A stretch of 64,000 nucleotides of DNA from JADLHS01 sp049840435 (GTDB lineage: Bacteria > Verrucomicrobiota > Verrucomicrobiia > Limisphaerales > JADLHS01): the NCBI GenBank assembly GCA_049840435.1, contig JASGKY010000059.1, positions 7,839 through 71,838 of the forward strand, written 5' to 3'. The notes beneath the pieces are model-generated. The model made no database searches and was not told where the DNA came from. It saw only the letters and a list, made by a program, of their open reading frames with translations. This document shows positions 30,242 to 41,330 of the stretch, piece by piece. The first letter of the stretch is position 1, and each line of letters starts with the position of its first letter. Made by a program: the position numbers and the translations under genes.

Positions 30242-31225
30242 ATGAAAAAGATCACACCCTTCGTCTTGGGCTTGTGCGCTCTTCTTGGCACCCAAGGCTG
30301 CGACAATACTAACAGCAACCCGCCTGCGGCTACCGCCAATTCGACGCCGAAAAAGGTTCGGCTCGCATTTGTAACCAACACGACGAATGCCTTCTGGGCG
30401 ACGGTGCGGCATGGTTGCAACAACGCTGCCCAGAATCTTGGGGATGTCGCCGTGGACTTCCGCTTTTTCACGGACTCCACGGTGGAGGCCCAGAATGCCG
30501 TCGTCAGCAACCTCGTCGCGAGTGGTGTCAATGGCATCGCCCTCAGTCCGATCGATGCCGAAAAGCAAACCGAGTTCTTGAGTGGTATCGCTGCCAAAAC
30601 GCTGTTGGTCTGTGTGGACAGCGACGTGGCTAACAGCAGGCGGGTTTCTTTCATCGGTTCGGATAATGTGACCGCTGGCACTCAGGCCGCGGAACTGCTT
30701 AAGGCTGCCTTACCGCAGGGAGGCAAAATCGTTTTGTGCGTCGGTTATACCAACGCGCAAAATGCGGTGGATCGAATTCAAGCCATCCAGAACGGCTTGG
30801 CCGGGACGAGTATTCAGATCGTTGCGACGCTGGCGGATGGTGCCAAAATTGACGTCGCCCAGAAAAACGCCCAGGAGGCGCTGACAAAATATCCTGACCT
30901 CGTGGGCTTGGTTGGATTGTACAGTTACAGTGGGCCGGCCATTCTCAATGCGGTGCGCGCCGCCGGCAAGGCCGGGCGGGTGCAGATTGTTTGTTTTGAC
31001 GATGACAGTGCCACGCTGGAAGGAATTGCCTCCGGAGACATTTACGGTTCGGTTGTTCAGGTGGCGACGCGCATCGGTTATGAAACCATCACCCGCATGG
31101 ACAAGTATCTGGGCGGCGATAAAAAGCAGCTGGGCGAAGCCAACATCTTTTTCAAAACGATTCCCGTCACGAAAAGCTCGGTGGAATCAATTCAGGTTTA
31201 CCGCCAGAACTTGCTCGAACCTTGA
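30242..31225 (+). CDS. RbsB-like periplasmic sugar-binding lipoprotein
   Basis: About 327 aa. The N-terminal signal ends in Cys ('LGTQGC'), so it is probably a lipoprotein, although the lipobox is weak. The body is a type I periplasmic binding protein: 'RLAFVTNTTNAFWATVRHGC', 'VNGIALSPIDAE', 'VCVDSDV', 'GDIYGSVVQ'. Such proteins deliver ribose-like sugars to ABC importers or act as sensor inputs. No permease or ATPase gene is adjacent, so its partner is elsewhere or it has another role. ATG 30242 is favoured over an upstream TTG at 30230. Confidence 0.82.
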   Translation: MKKITPFVLGLCALLGTQGCDNTNSNPPAATANSTPKKVRLAFVTNTTNAFWATVRHGCNNAAQNLGDVAVDFRFFTDSTVEAQNAVVSNLVASGVNGIALSPIDAEKQTEFLSGIAAKTLLVCVDSDVANSRRVSFIGSDNVTAGTQAAELLKAALPQGGKIVLCVGYTNAQNAVDRIQAIQNGLAGTSIQIVATLADGAKIDVAQKNAQEALTKYPDLVGLVGLYSYSGPAILNAVRAAGKAGRVQIVCFDDDSATLEGIASGDIYGSVVQVATRIGYETITRMDKYLGGDKKQLGEANIFFKTIPVTKSSVESIQVYRQNLLEP

Positions 31226-31345
31226 GCAGCGTATTGGGCCAGCAGAGTAGGGGAAGCTAGGCGTTCCTTTTCCAGAGCGCCTCACAAATAATTTCCCGCT
31301 TCTTGCGAAAGGACTGGGAAGCCAGCTCATAAATCTAAAAACGAA

Positions 31346-31407
31346 TGTAGCGGCGGTCTGTGACCGCCGTTTCTCGTCCCCAGCGCTGCTCACAGAGCGC
31401 CGCTACA
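31346..31407. repeat. Intergenic hairpin repeat (TGTAGCGGC type)
   Basis: Outer arms TGTAGCGGCGGTCTGTGA (31346-31363) and 31390-31407 are inverted copies matching at 17 of 18 positions, with a small inner GC-rich part. A related element is at 35556-35616, and a partial end (GCGCTACAG) is near 34169. It looks like a dispersed palindromic repeat family. It sits between the convergent sugar-binding and antiporter genes. Confidence 0.75.
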
Positions 31408-31435
31408 GTATTTATGAGATGCTTCGAGTCATCTT

Positions 31436-32668
31436 TCAGTGCGTCAGCAATGGCGCGCCGCTTTCTTCCACGTATTTCACTTCCGGGATGAAGCGTTTGC
31501 CGAAGAGCAAAATCGCGAAGGCGATCCATGACGTCGCCATGAAGACCAATGCGACGGGCAGCATCGTCTTGGAATCAAAGATGCCGATGCTCGCCGAGGC
31601 CAAGCCGGAAATGCCGATCTGCAAAAAGCCCAGCATCGCCGAGGCACTGCCGATATTCCGACTGAACGGCACGAGCGCCAGCGCCGCCGCATTCGGATAC
31701 GCCAGCCCCAGACTCGACAGCGCGATGAACAACAACACCAACGTCGCGGGCAGACCAAACCAGCCGAACCATGTTCCCACCAGCAGCAGCAACGCCGTCG
31801 GACATTCCACCAGCAACGCCCCGCGAAAGATCTGTTCGCTCGAAAACTTACGCAGCAACAGCACGTTCACCTGATTGCTGCCGATGAATCCCACCGACAA
31901 TCCGGCGAAGATCGCACCGAACTGTTTCGCGCTCACGTGAAAGACCTCCATGAAGATGATGGGCGAACTCGTCACATACACCAGCAACCCCGAGAACGCG
32001 AACGCCCCGGCCACCGAATACGTCAGGAACTGCGGCTCGCGCAACACCGCGAAATAATTCTGCAAAATCGGTCGCGGGCGCAACGACACGCTCCGGTCCG
32101 GCGGATGTCCGTCCGGCAACACCCAGCGCGCCACGAGCAACATCACGAGCACGAACGCCGCGAGCACAATGAACACCCATTGCCAGCCCAGCTGCACCGC
32201 CACAAACACCCCGACACTCGGCGCGAGCATCGGCGACGCGCTGATCACCAGGATGAGCAACGAGATGATCTTGGCCGTTTCATGTGCCGGAAAGAAATCC
32301 CGCACCATGGCCATCGCCGCCACGCCCGCCGCGCAACCGCCCAGCGCCTGCACAAACCGCAGCGCGATGAGCGATTCCACATTCCGCGCGAATAGACACA
32401 ACACCGACGCGACGATGAACAACAGCAACCCCGCATACAACGGCAGCTTGCGCCCGAACCGATCCAGCAACGGCCCGTACGCCAGTTGCCCCGCCGCCAG
32501 CCCGGCAAAATAACTCGCCAGTGACAGCGACACCCGGGCCGTCGTCGTCTGCAACGCCTTGGCGATCTCCGGGAACGCCGGCAGATACATATCAATAGCG
32601 AACGGGCTGATGGTGGACAGTGCGCCCTGGATGACGATGATCAAAACTCGATTGTGCGTTTGCGACAT
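31436..32668 (-). CDS. Bcr/CflA-family drug/H+ antiporter (MFS)
   Basis: 410 aa, twelve predicted membrane segments. 'SPFAIDMYLPAFPEIAKAL' near the start and 'YGPLLDRFGRKLPL' (the MFS motif between helices 2 and 3) are typical of the Bcr/CflA multidrug-efflux group. Inner membrane, proton-driven. Substrate unknown; bicyclomycin or chloramphenicol specificity cannot be read from sequence. Single gene, stop facing a hairpin repeat. Confidence 0.9.
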   Translation of the reverse strand: MSQTHNRVLIIVIQGALSTISPFAIDMYLPAFPEIAKALQTTTARVSLSLASYFAGLAAGQLAYGPLLDRFGRKLPLYAGLLLFIVASVLCLFARNVESLIALRFVQALGGCAAGVAAMAMVRDFFPAHETAKIISLLILVISASPMLAPSVGVFVAVQLGWQWVFIVLAAFVLVMLLVARWVLPDGHPPDRSVSLRPRPILQNYFAVLREPQFLTYSVAGAFAFSGLLVYVTSSPIIFMEVFHVSAKQFGAIFAGLSVGFIGSNQVNVLLLRKFSSEQIFRGALLVECPTALLLLVGTWFGWFGLPATLVLLFIALSSLGLAYPNAAALALVPFSRNIGSASAMLGFLQIGISGLASASIGIFDSKTMLPVALVFMATSWIAFAILLFGKRFIPEVKYVEESGAPLLTH

Positions 32669-32691
32669 GTTTTCAATATGGCTTTTTGGTA

Positions 32692-32733
32692 GGGCGCGTC
32701 AGTCCCCTGCGCGCCGGTCCTTGCGGACGGCCA
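32692..32733. repeat. GC-rich intergenic repeat fragment (TAGGGCGCG type)
   Basis: A GC-rich stretch with TAGGGCGCG and a later GCGCGCC half. It resembles the hairpin at 35526-35547 (GGGCGGCG/CGCCGCCC, next to CTACC). It lies exactly where the following DUF3800-like gene loses its 5' end. Assignment as a repeat is from resemblance only. Confidence 0.4.
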
Positions 32734-32736
32734 AGT

Positions 32737-33456
32737 GAATGGCCAAAATTTAGTCAAGATTGGCAGGCTTTGCTGACGAAACACAAAGCGCATTACTTTC
32801 ATTTTGCTGAATGGAGGTGCGCAGCCGCAATCGCTCGCGGGAAACGCCGAGCAACTCGGGACGATATGAAGAGCACCTTCAATGGCTGGCCAGAAGAATC
32901 TCTCAGGGCACTCCTTCTCGACTTTGGAAAACTTGTTGGGAGTAAGCTTAGCGTCGGGGGCTTCGTTCTTACAAAGGAGTATCACCTGGCAAAATCAACC
33001 GGCGATCTTCCGCCGGAGGCTGACCCGTATGAACACAGCTTGGAACAGTTTTTTGCAGAGGTGCTTGATATTATTCACACGTTGCGAGCGCCGTGGAAGC
33101 GGGCTCACATCGACTTCATTTTTGATCAATCTGACAATCCGGATTGGAAGCGAGTGGTGAACGATTGCTTTGCCCGCTATAAAGCCAAGTATCCAACTTT
33201 TGCGACGATAGATTTTAAGAACAAAAAGGAGGAGTTGCCTCTTCAGGCTGCCGATATGGTAGCGTATCGTTCGCGCCGTATAGCGAATCAATGGGTGGAC
33301 AATAATCCGGATGGTGATGGATTTCAGGATAGTTTTGAGTTTACTGACGCGCTGTTCAGATCGGTGTTTGTCCACTTCAAGCAGAACAAGAGCGATCTGA
33401 TTAAGGCTTACTTAAACGGAACGATGAATTACGACAACTTCAGAAAGGGTGGTTGA
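32737..33456 (+). pseudogene. 5'-truncated DUF3800 protein gene
   Basis: About 239 codons similar in pattern to DUF3800: 'FSQDWQALLTKHKAHYFHF' near the start, 'AHIDFIFDQSDNP' in the middle, and 'DFKNKKEELPLQAADMVAYR' towards the end. The usual opening strand with 'DESG' is missing; the sequence upstream is the GC-rich repeat fragment. DUF3800 proteins have an RNase-H-like fold and are often near mobile or defence genes; their function is not settled. The rest of the frame is intact, so a shortened protein could still be made from an internal start. Confidence 0.6.
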
Positions 33457-33487
33457 TTACAAAATCCCATCAAATATCAGCAGACCC

Positions 33488-34167
33488 ATGAGCGAAGATA
33501 AGCACACAAGATTGGTGCAAGAGGCCCATCGGTTATTCGACACCCCGAATATCACCTAGCGACAGACTTAGCGCTCCTTTATGGCCTTTATCTTGATTCT
33601 GAGGCGATAAACGATGAAGCCCAAAGACAACGCAAACTCCATTCGTCCGAGCATAGTCAGTCCTTGGGCCGAAGCGTAATTCTAACCTGCTTCAATCTCT
33701 TAGAGTCATTTGCTAGCGGACTTGCTGCAGCACATCTGATTGAGCACCCGGAAGTTTCTGAAGAAATCGTGCTGCAATTAAGGGGCCGGAAACCGAATGG
33801 ACGAGATTACAGCCTGCGAGAGAAGTTTGTGCTGTTTCCCGCCCTCATCGCGAACAAGCCAAAGCTCGACGAAAATAAAGCACCACTGAAAGAGTTGTTC
33901 GGAGAGTGCAAACAAAGACGAGACTCCTTTGTCCACTGTGAACCTGGGCCGGAGCAAACGAAATGGGGTTACATCAAAGAAGAGCGATTTCACGACGTAG
34001 ATCGTGTCGCTGTGCAAAAGACTGTAGAGTTGACTTGGGATGCAATTTGCTTGGCGTGGAAAACTGTACACGAAAAAGAAAAACCATCTTGGCTACCCAA
34101 GAGGAGTGCTGATGGGCGATTCGTACGTGCGGTCAAAGAGTTGCAATTGGTGGAGGCCTCAAAATAG
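33488..34167 (+). CDS. Hypothetical HEPN-like protein (one frame change)
   Basis: Reading from ATG 33488 across one missing base near 33540 gives about 226 aa. Mostly helical sequence; 'CKQRRDSFVHC' contains R-x4-H, the active-site spacing of HEPN ribonucleases, preceded by a long helix ('CFNLLESFASGLAAAHLI'). No membrane segment. HEPN proteins are common as toxins in defence and toxin-antitoxin modules. The match is a short motif in the right helical context, so the call is tentative. Upstream neighbour is the truncated DUF3800 gene; downstream is the clpB fragment and TA pair. Confidence 0.45.
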
Positions 34168-34237
34168 GCCGCGCTACAGTTTAGCTTCCCAAGAATTCTG
34201 TGAATCCTGTTAATTCTGTCTCGCCTCGGTGTCGGCG

Positions 34238-34367
34238 GTTTATTTTTCGCGAAGGAGAGTTCTTCCTTATCGGCTGACACTTTGATCTTTTCCCCCGGCT
34301 TAAACTCCCCGGCCAGCAATTTCGTCGCGAGCGGGGCGAGCAGGTGTTCTTGGATCGCGCGTTTCAG
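34238..34367 (-). pseudogene. Fragment of a clpB 3' end
   Basis: Minus-strand translation from 34367 gives 'LKRAIQEHLLAPLATKLLAG', then 'EFKPGEKIKVSADKEEL', closely matching the last ~42 residues of the intact ClpB at 38526-41129 ('LKRAIQEHLLDPLATKLLAG', 'EFKPGERIKVGANDEKL'). DNA similarity is high but not exact, so it is not an assembly duplicate. No upstream clpB sequence is present. The homology begins inside the last codons of the toxin gene, marking a recombination junction. Confidence 0.85.
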
Positions 34368-34657
34368 GCCAGCCGCTCGCGCCAGTAACCAGGCCGGCGT
34401 TTCATGTGCATGATGGCGACAATCCAAAGGTGATCGGGCTTTTGCAGATAAACGACGGCGTAGGGAAAGTCGTGGCTGATATGGCGGCGAGCCGGAGGGG
34501 CAAATTTCCAGAATCGTTCCGGGCCAGCGCAAACTTCGCGAAGCAATCGCTCCATCTCATGATAGAACCGCACGCCAAGTTCCGGGGAAACTTCAGAGTA
34601 ATAGCGGACCGCCTCGGCAAATTCCGCATCCGCTTCGGGATGGAGCAGAAAGTTCAC
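34364..34657 (-). CDS. RelE/ParE-family toxin
   Basis: 97 aa with the ParE/RelE pattern: 'HPEADAEFAEAVRYYSE' at the start, 'RFYHEME', 'FPYAVVYLQKPDHLWIVAIM', 'RRPGYW' at the end. ParE toxins poison gyrase and RelE toxins cleave mRNA; which applies here is not known. The start overlaps the antitoxin stop (ATGA). The stop TGA lies at the junction with the clpB fragment, so the C-terminus may have been set by that recombination. Confidence 0.88.
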   Translation of the reverse strand: MNFLLHPEADAEFAEAVRYYSEVSPELGVRFYHEMERLLREVCAGPERFWKFAPPARRHISHDFPYAVVYLQKPDHLWIVAIMHMKRRPGYWRERLA

Positions 34658-34887
34658 AGTCCGGCGATTTTGCGGGCGCGGGCCAGTGATTCTTCCAAGG
34701 GGACGCCCTTCACTTTTCCAGCTTCAATCTCCGCAATGCGGCGGTCGGTCTCAGCCTTCCATGCCGTAGCTACAGAAGATTCAACGCCGCCATGCCGCGT
34801 GACCATGATTCGATCCACCAACTCCGCCACGACTTCAGCCGGCATCTCGCGGGTTTCTTCGACGATTTGATCAAGCGTCATCGGCAT
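34654..34887 (-). CDS. Addiction-module antitoxin component
   Basis: 77 aa, acidic, with helical sequence 'EMPAEVVAELVDRIM' and a C-terminal 'IEAGKVKGVPLEESLARAR', characteristic of the TIGR02574/pfam09720 addiction-module antitoxins that pair with ParE/RelE toxins. Antitoxin first, toxin second, four-base overlap. It probably represses its own promoter with the toxin, but no operator was identified upstream of 34887. Confidence 0.85.
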   Translation of the reverse strand: MPMTLDQIVEETREMPAEVVAELVDRIMVTRHGGVESSVATAWKAETDRRIAEIEAGKVKGVPLEESLARARKIAGL

Positions 34888-35005
34888 GGCGAAAATCTAG
34901 TCTGGAAGCATTGAAACTCAACCCTTTTTCTCGACGTCAATCGTGGCACGGGCAATGGGGAGCTTACGCACTTGTCAGTCCTCAATAAGCAGTTAGCTTT
35001 CGCTT

Positions 35006-35488
35006 ATGAGCACTCCATTGGCCAAGCCCATTCCCGCCGGATTCAATTCGCTTTCCGCCCACCTCATCGTCAACGACGGGCTGGCCGCCATTGAATTTTA
35101 CAAGAAAGCTTTGGGCGCGCAGGAAGTGATGCGGATGATGTCGCCCGATGGCAAGGCGCTGATGCACGCGCAATTGAAGATCGGCAACTCCACGCTCATG
35201 CTCGCGAACGAATTTCCGCCCAATTGTCTCTCGCCCAAAAGTCGCGGCGGCTCGAGTGTTTATCTGCACATCTACATCGAGAACGCCGACGCCCTGTTCG
35301 ACCGCGCGGTCGCGGCCGGTTGCCAGATCCGGATGCCCATGTCCGATACGTTTTGGGGCGATCGCTACGGTCAGGTGGAAGATCCGTTTGGTCATCAATG
35401 GTCTATCGCCACGCATCAGCACGACTGGACGCCGGAACAGATCGCCGCCAACGCGAAAGAATTCTTCGCCAAGATGCCGAAGGGTTGA
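35006..35488 (+). CDS. VOC-superfamily (PhnB-like glyoxalase fold) protein
   Basis: 160 aa. 'LSAHLIVNDGLAAIEFYKKA', 'VYLHIYIENADALFDRAV' and 'DRYGQVEDPFGHQWSIATH' are the two beta-alpha-beta-beta-beta halves of a PhnB-type VOC protein. Members range from glyoxalase to metal-dependent or non-catalytic proteins; the reaction is unknown here. Intact, single gene. Confidence 0.85.
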   Translation: MSTPLAKPIPAGFNSLSAHLIVNDGLAAIEFYKKALGAQEVMRMMSPDGKALMHAQLKIGNSTLMLANEFPPNCLSPKSRGGSSVYLHIYIENADALFDRAVAAGCQIRMPMSDTFWGDRYGQVEDPFGHQWSIATHQHDWTPEQIAANAKEFFAKMPKG

Positions 35489-35525
35489 GGTGCTTGCGCA
35501 CGATCAGACTTTGCAGTCGGCCACC

Positions 35526-35616
35526 GGGCGGCGCGGCAACGCCGCCCTACCTTTGTGTAGCGGCCGCTCTGTGAGCGCCGGTCTTCAATGGCGGCGGTCA
35601 CAGACACGCCGCTACA
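35526..35616. repeat. Pair of adjacent intergenic hairpin repeats
   Basis: First a GGGCGGCG/CGCCGCCC hairpin (35526-35547), resembling the fragment at 32692. Then a TGTAGCGGC-type element (35556-35616) whose ends TGTAGCGGC and GCCGCTACA are inverted, with about 16 of 19 arm positions matching, as at 31346-31407. They lie between convergent genes. Confidence 0.7.
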
Positions 35617-35690
35617 GGCGCGTCGGGAGTTTCGCCCCATCCCGCTTTGTCCATCTTTGGCGCTGTGACTTTGTGGTTCGAGTCACGGAG

Positions 35691-36917
35691 TTAGGATCGC
35701 TTGCGATACCAAGCCGTCTTCAGCGCGGTGTTTTCAGGAAGATCCCACGAATAGAAGACGAGCAGATCGGGGATGGTGGATAATTGCCACGGGGCGAAAG
35801 GACTGCCGCCGTTCTTGGTATAAACGATGTCGTCTGCCAGATAGACGCAGGAGTGGATCAGTTTGTTGTCGGGTTTGAAGAGTAACAAAACATCGCCATA
35901 GCGCGGCGAGTCGGTAACCGGGCTGTAGTCGGATTGCAGCTGGTTTTGCCAGAAGCGCACGTTGGCGGGAGGCTGTGGAGTTGTGTTGAAAAAGTTGAAG
36001 GTGGTCCAGTGGCAGTTCAACTGTTCGTTGGGCGCGGTGAAAGGGAACGTATTGATCTGCGCGCGAATGTGCGGAGGCAATAGGTTGGCGATGCTCAAGT
36101 CTGTTCCTTCCGGGAGGCGGGCCGCCGCTTCCAGGAGCGGGCGGACGTCCCGGGCATAACCACCATTGCCCCAATAGCGCATCAGTGCGTCGCGATCGGT
36201 CTGCGGGGTGATATGGATGGAGGCGAACAGGACAAACCGGCCCATGAGTGCTTGGGTGACAACTTCGCGTTGCTTGGAATCTGATAGCGCCCACAGCAGC
36301 GCTTTCCAGTCGGAGAAGAGCAGATACTTGCCGCGCACATAACTGAGCTTGCGAAATACCGCGATAGCTTCCGGGGTCACGCGTGTCCCATCGAAGAGGT
36401 GCTCGGCATCCGTCAGCAACCAGTGGAAGGGCTGATTTTGCATCGCGTTTTCCTCATCCTTAGCGAGTTCGGCGTAGAGCAGGCCGCGAGGACCTGATGC
36501 GAGGGACAGCACGGTCTCAAGCTGTGGGTGGACAAAGATGCCTTCCGCCGTCACGCGCCATTTGCTGGAGTCGCGCAGTTCTTTGCTTTCACTTGCGGAC
36601 AGTCCGATCCGCGCCAGGAATTGATCCAACTCCGCCGTTGAATAACCGCGGAAGAACCACTGCAAGGGTTCGGTTTCCCAGCTGCGCGTTCCGAGGAAGG
36701 CTTCCGGCACTTCAATGATGGAGCGTTGACATTGGAGTTCACCCCAAGGGCCAGGCTTGGCCGCGTAGGTCGGCGCTGTCGCATCGGAAAGCATGGTCAC
36801 CGGAGCGGTCTCTTCATTCCGCGTCGCCAGCCAATAACCGAGCGCCCCAGCGGTAACGGTCAGCCCAAGGAAGACGCACAGGATCATGAGGGCCATGCGC
36901 TGTGGCACTTCAATCAT
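35691..36917 (-). CDS. Membrane-anchored NlpC/P60-like candidate cysteine peptidase (apparently active copy)
   Basis: About 408 aa. One N-terminal membrane helix ('MILCVFLGLTVTAGALGYWL'), a middle helical region and a conserved C-terminal half with 'MRYWGNGGYARDV', 'NCHWTTFNFFN', 'SPRYGDVLLLF' and 'IHSCVYLADDIVYTKNG'. The last three resemble the Cys, GD and His segments of NlpC/P60 peptidases, giving candidate residues C302 and H355. No database family could be confirmed, so the peptidase idea is inference. Start ATG 36917 rather than the codon 45 bases upstream. Tandem paralogue follows at 36997-38316. Confidence 0.55.
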   Translation of the reverse strand: MIEVPQRMALMILCVFLGLTVTAGALGYWLATRNEETAPVTMLSDATAPTYAAKPGPWGELQCQRSIIEVPEAFLGTRSWETEPLQWFFRGYSTAELDQFLARIGLSASESKELRDSSKWRVTAEGIFVHPQLETVLSLASGPRGLLYAELAKDEENAMQNQPFHWLLTDAEHLFDGTRVTPEAIAVFRKLSYVRGKYLLFSDWKALLWALSDSKQREVVTQALMGRFVLFASIHITPQTDRDALMRYWGNGGYARDVRPLLEAAARLPEGTDLSIANLLPPHIRAQINTFPFTAPNEQLNCHWTTFNFFNTTPQPPANVRFWQNQLQSDYSPVTDSPRYGDVLLLFKPDNKLIHSCVYLADDIVYTKNGGSPFAPWQLSTIPDLLVFYSWDLPENTALKTAWYRKRS

Positions 36918-36996
36918 AATGAATCCACCTCGGTCTTGCTGGGATGAAGAAGGGAATAGCATTTGGTTTTAGCGAAATTATGGGGCGCTGTTGCCG

Positions 36997-38316
36997 CTAA
37001 AAGCTGCGGTTACGATAATAGGAAATGGTTGGAATCTCTTGATGCTCCAGCCGGAGACCGCTGACTTCCTGCAGATCGGCGACCGTCATAATCGTCCACG
37101 GATCCCAGCGGGTTGATCCAATCCGGGTGAAGACCAGATCATCGGCCAGATAAACACCCGCTTGGACGACTTCACCCGTCGGGCGGCTGATGATCAGGAC
37201 GTCACCATAGCGAGGGTCGGTAAAGACGCTGAAGTAATCCGTGTTGAGTTTTTCGCCCCAGAACGAGGGCGCGGTGTTAGTCGCTTCAAGCGCATTGGCA
37301 AAAAAGTTGAACGCAGTCCAAATGCCGTCCATGCCGTCGTTATCCTGACTCCCAGGATAAATGTTTAAGCGTTGCCGCGCGAACTGCGGCAACACCGCCA
37401 GGAAGGTCACCGTTCGACCGCGCGGGATGCGAGTCACGGCTTCAAGCGCAGGCTCCATCACCTTGGTCAGTCCGCCGACGCCCCAGTAGCGGACCATGGC
37501 GTCCATATCGGTTTCCGGAGTGATTTGTAATTTGGCGAGTGTGGCTGGTTTGGCGGAAAGTGGCTTCAGGATTTTGACCAATTCTGCTTCGGACCCCTGC
37601 AGCGTCGCGATCAGCGTTTCCAGATCGGCAAAGGCCGTCAGATTGCCTTTTTGATAGGACATCTGGCGGATCAACGTTTTGGCCGGTTCAGATAGATCGG
37701 GATTGGAGAAAAAGGCCGCTTCGTCCTTGGTCTTCCAAAAAAAGGGTGAGTGTTGCAAAGCATTCTCGGGAAACTGCGCCAACACGGTGTAGATGATACT
37801 GCGCGCTTGCGGTGTCAACCCCAGCACCACCGAATGTGGCGGCGTGATCACAATTTGATTTGTCATCACCTGCCAGTAATTCGTGGCGCTGAGAGTACGC
37901 AACTCTTCCGCGCTCAATCCTGCACTAGCGAACAGATTCAGGATTCGATTCCGGGAAAACCCTTTGAACACCCATCGCGAGTTGGTCCTAATGGGGTTCG
38001 CCGTGGTTTTGAGATACTCATCGGGGATCTGCAGCGTGATCGCATGAGCCGCTAAAGTTCCCCACGCTCCACTGCGAAGCGCCCCGGAATTTGAGTTCCC
38101 CGGGGTAAGCAGGTCCGACTTGTTGGCGGTGACAGACGGTGACGTCGCGTGGTTTCCAATTTTGTAACCAATGAATCCCACCCCGAAAATCAGCACCGCG
38201 GGAAGCACCACCACCACGAATGCAAGGGCACGAGAAACCTTTAAACGTAGAAGCGCGCCAGTTTGCGCCGACGAATTGAACTCCACCTTGGGCTGTTGCT
38301 TGGAAACCTTCGCCAT
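36997..38316 (-). CDS. Paralogue of the NlpC/P60-like protein, candidate active residues lost
   Basis: 439 aa, same layout as the downstream neighbour: N-terminal membrane helix ('FVVVVLPAVLIFGVGFIGY'), 'VRYWGVGGLTKV', 'GIWTAFNFFA', 'DPRYGDVLIIS', 'VQAGVYLADDLVFTRIG'. The positions aligned with C302 and H355 of the neighbour are G331 and Q385, so a cysteine-peptidase reaction is unlikely. Probably a non-catalytic partner or substrate-binding paralogue. The genes are 79 bases apart on the same strand and probably co-transcribed. Confidence 0.55.
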   Translation of the reverse strand: MAKVSKQQPKVEFNSSAQTGALLRLKVSRALAFVVVVLPAVLIFGVGFIGYKIGNHATSPSVTANKSDLLTPGNSNSGALRSGAWGTLAAHAITLQIPDEYLKTTANPIRTNSRWVFKGFSRNRILNLFASAGLSAEELRTLSATNYWQVMTNQIVITPPHSVVLGLTPQARSIIYTVLAQFPENALQHSPFFWKTKDEAAFFSNPDLSEPAKTLIRQMSYQKGNLTAFADLETLIATLQGSEAELVKILKPLSAKPATLAKLQITPETDMDAMVRYWGVGGLTKVMEPALEAVTRIPRGRTVTFLAVLPQFARQRLNIYPGSQDNDGMDGIWTAFNFFANALEATNTAPSFWGEKLNTDYFSVFTDPRYGDVLIISRPTGEVVQAGVYLADDLVFTRIGSTRWDPWTIMTVADLQEVSGLRLEHQEIPTISYYRNRSF

Positions 38317-38423
38317 CCCAATAAGGACATTAGATTGGCTGGCAACAAAAGCAAAGCTCCGGTTTTTCTCCGGAAGTAACTTTTGCGTGACAACCTGTGG
38401 GCGGCATCATTCGCCGCGATTGA

Positions 38424-38506
38424 TTCAACGAACAGGAACAACCAACTATTCAGATTTAAGCGTCACAGGTGGTACGCCATACTTCTATCGTGTAGGTGTG
38501 CCATGA
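38424..38506 (+). pseudogene. Scrap of an FN3-domain gene
   Basis: The frame reads 'TNYSDLSVTGGTPYFYRVGV' and stops at 38506. This is the last strands of a fibronectin type III domain, as found at the ends of large exported proteins in this window. No upstream domain sequence remains. Interpreted as gene debris. Confidence 0.45.
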
Positions 38507-38525
38507 GATCTGGTGTCGCTAGGAT

Positions 38526-41129
<2,604 letters not shown>

Positions 41130-41330
41130 ATATTACCAATGGGATTGACCGGGACGCTCGTCAAGTGTTCAGCCATCGAGCTTTAAAGCATTGCCGGCAC
41201 AGCATTTTAGAGGGCAGGGGAGCAGGGCGGTGGCGTGCGACGAACTCAACCTATTGTGGTAATTAAAAATCTTTACACACAGATTGTGAATAACTACGCT
41301 GTTCAGGCATTTTTGACTAAAGAAGAAAGT

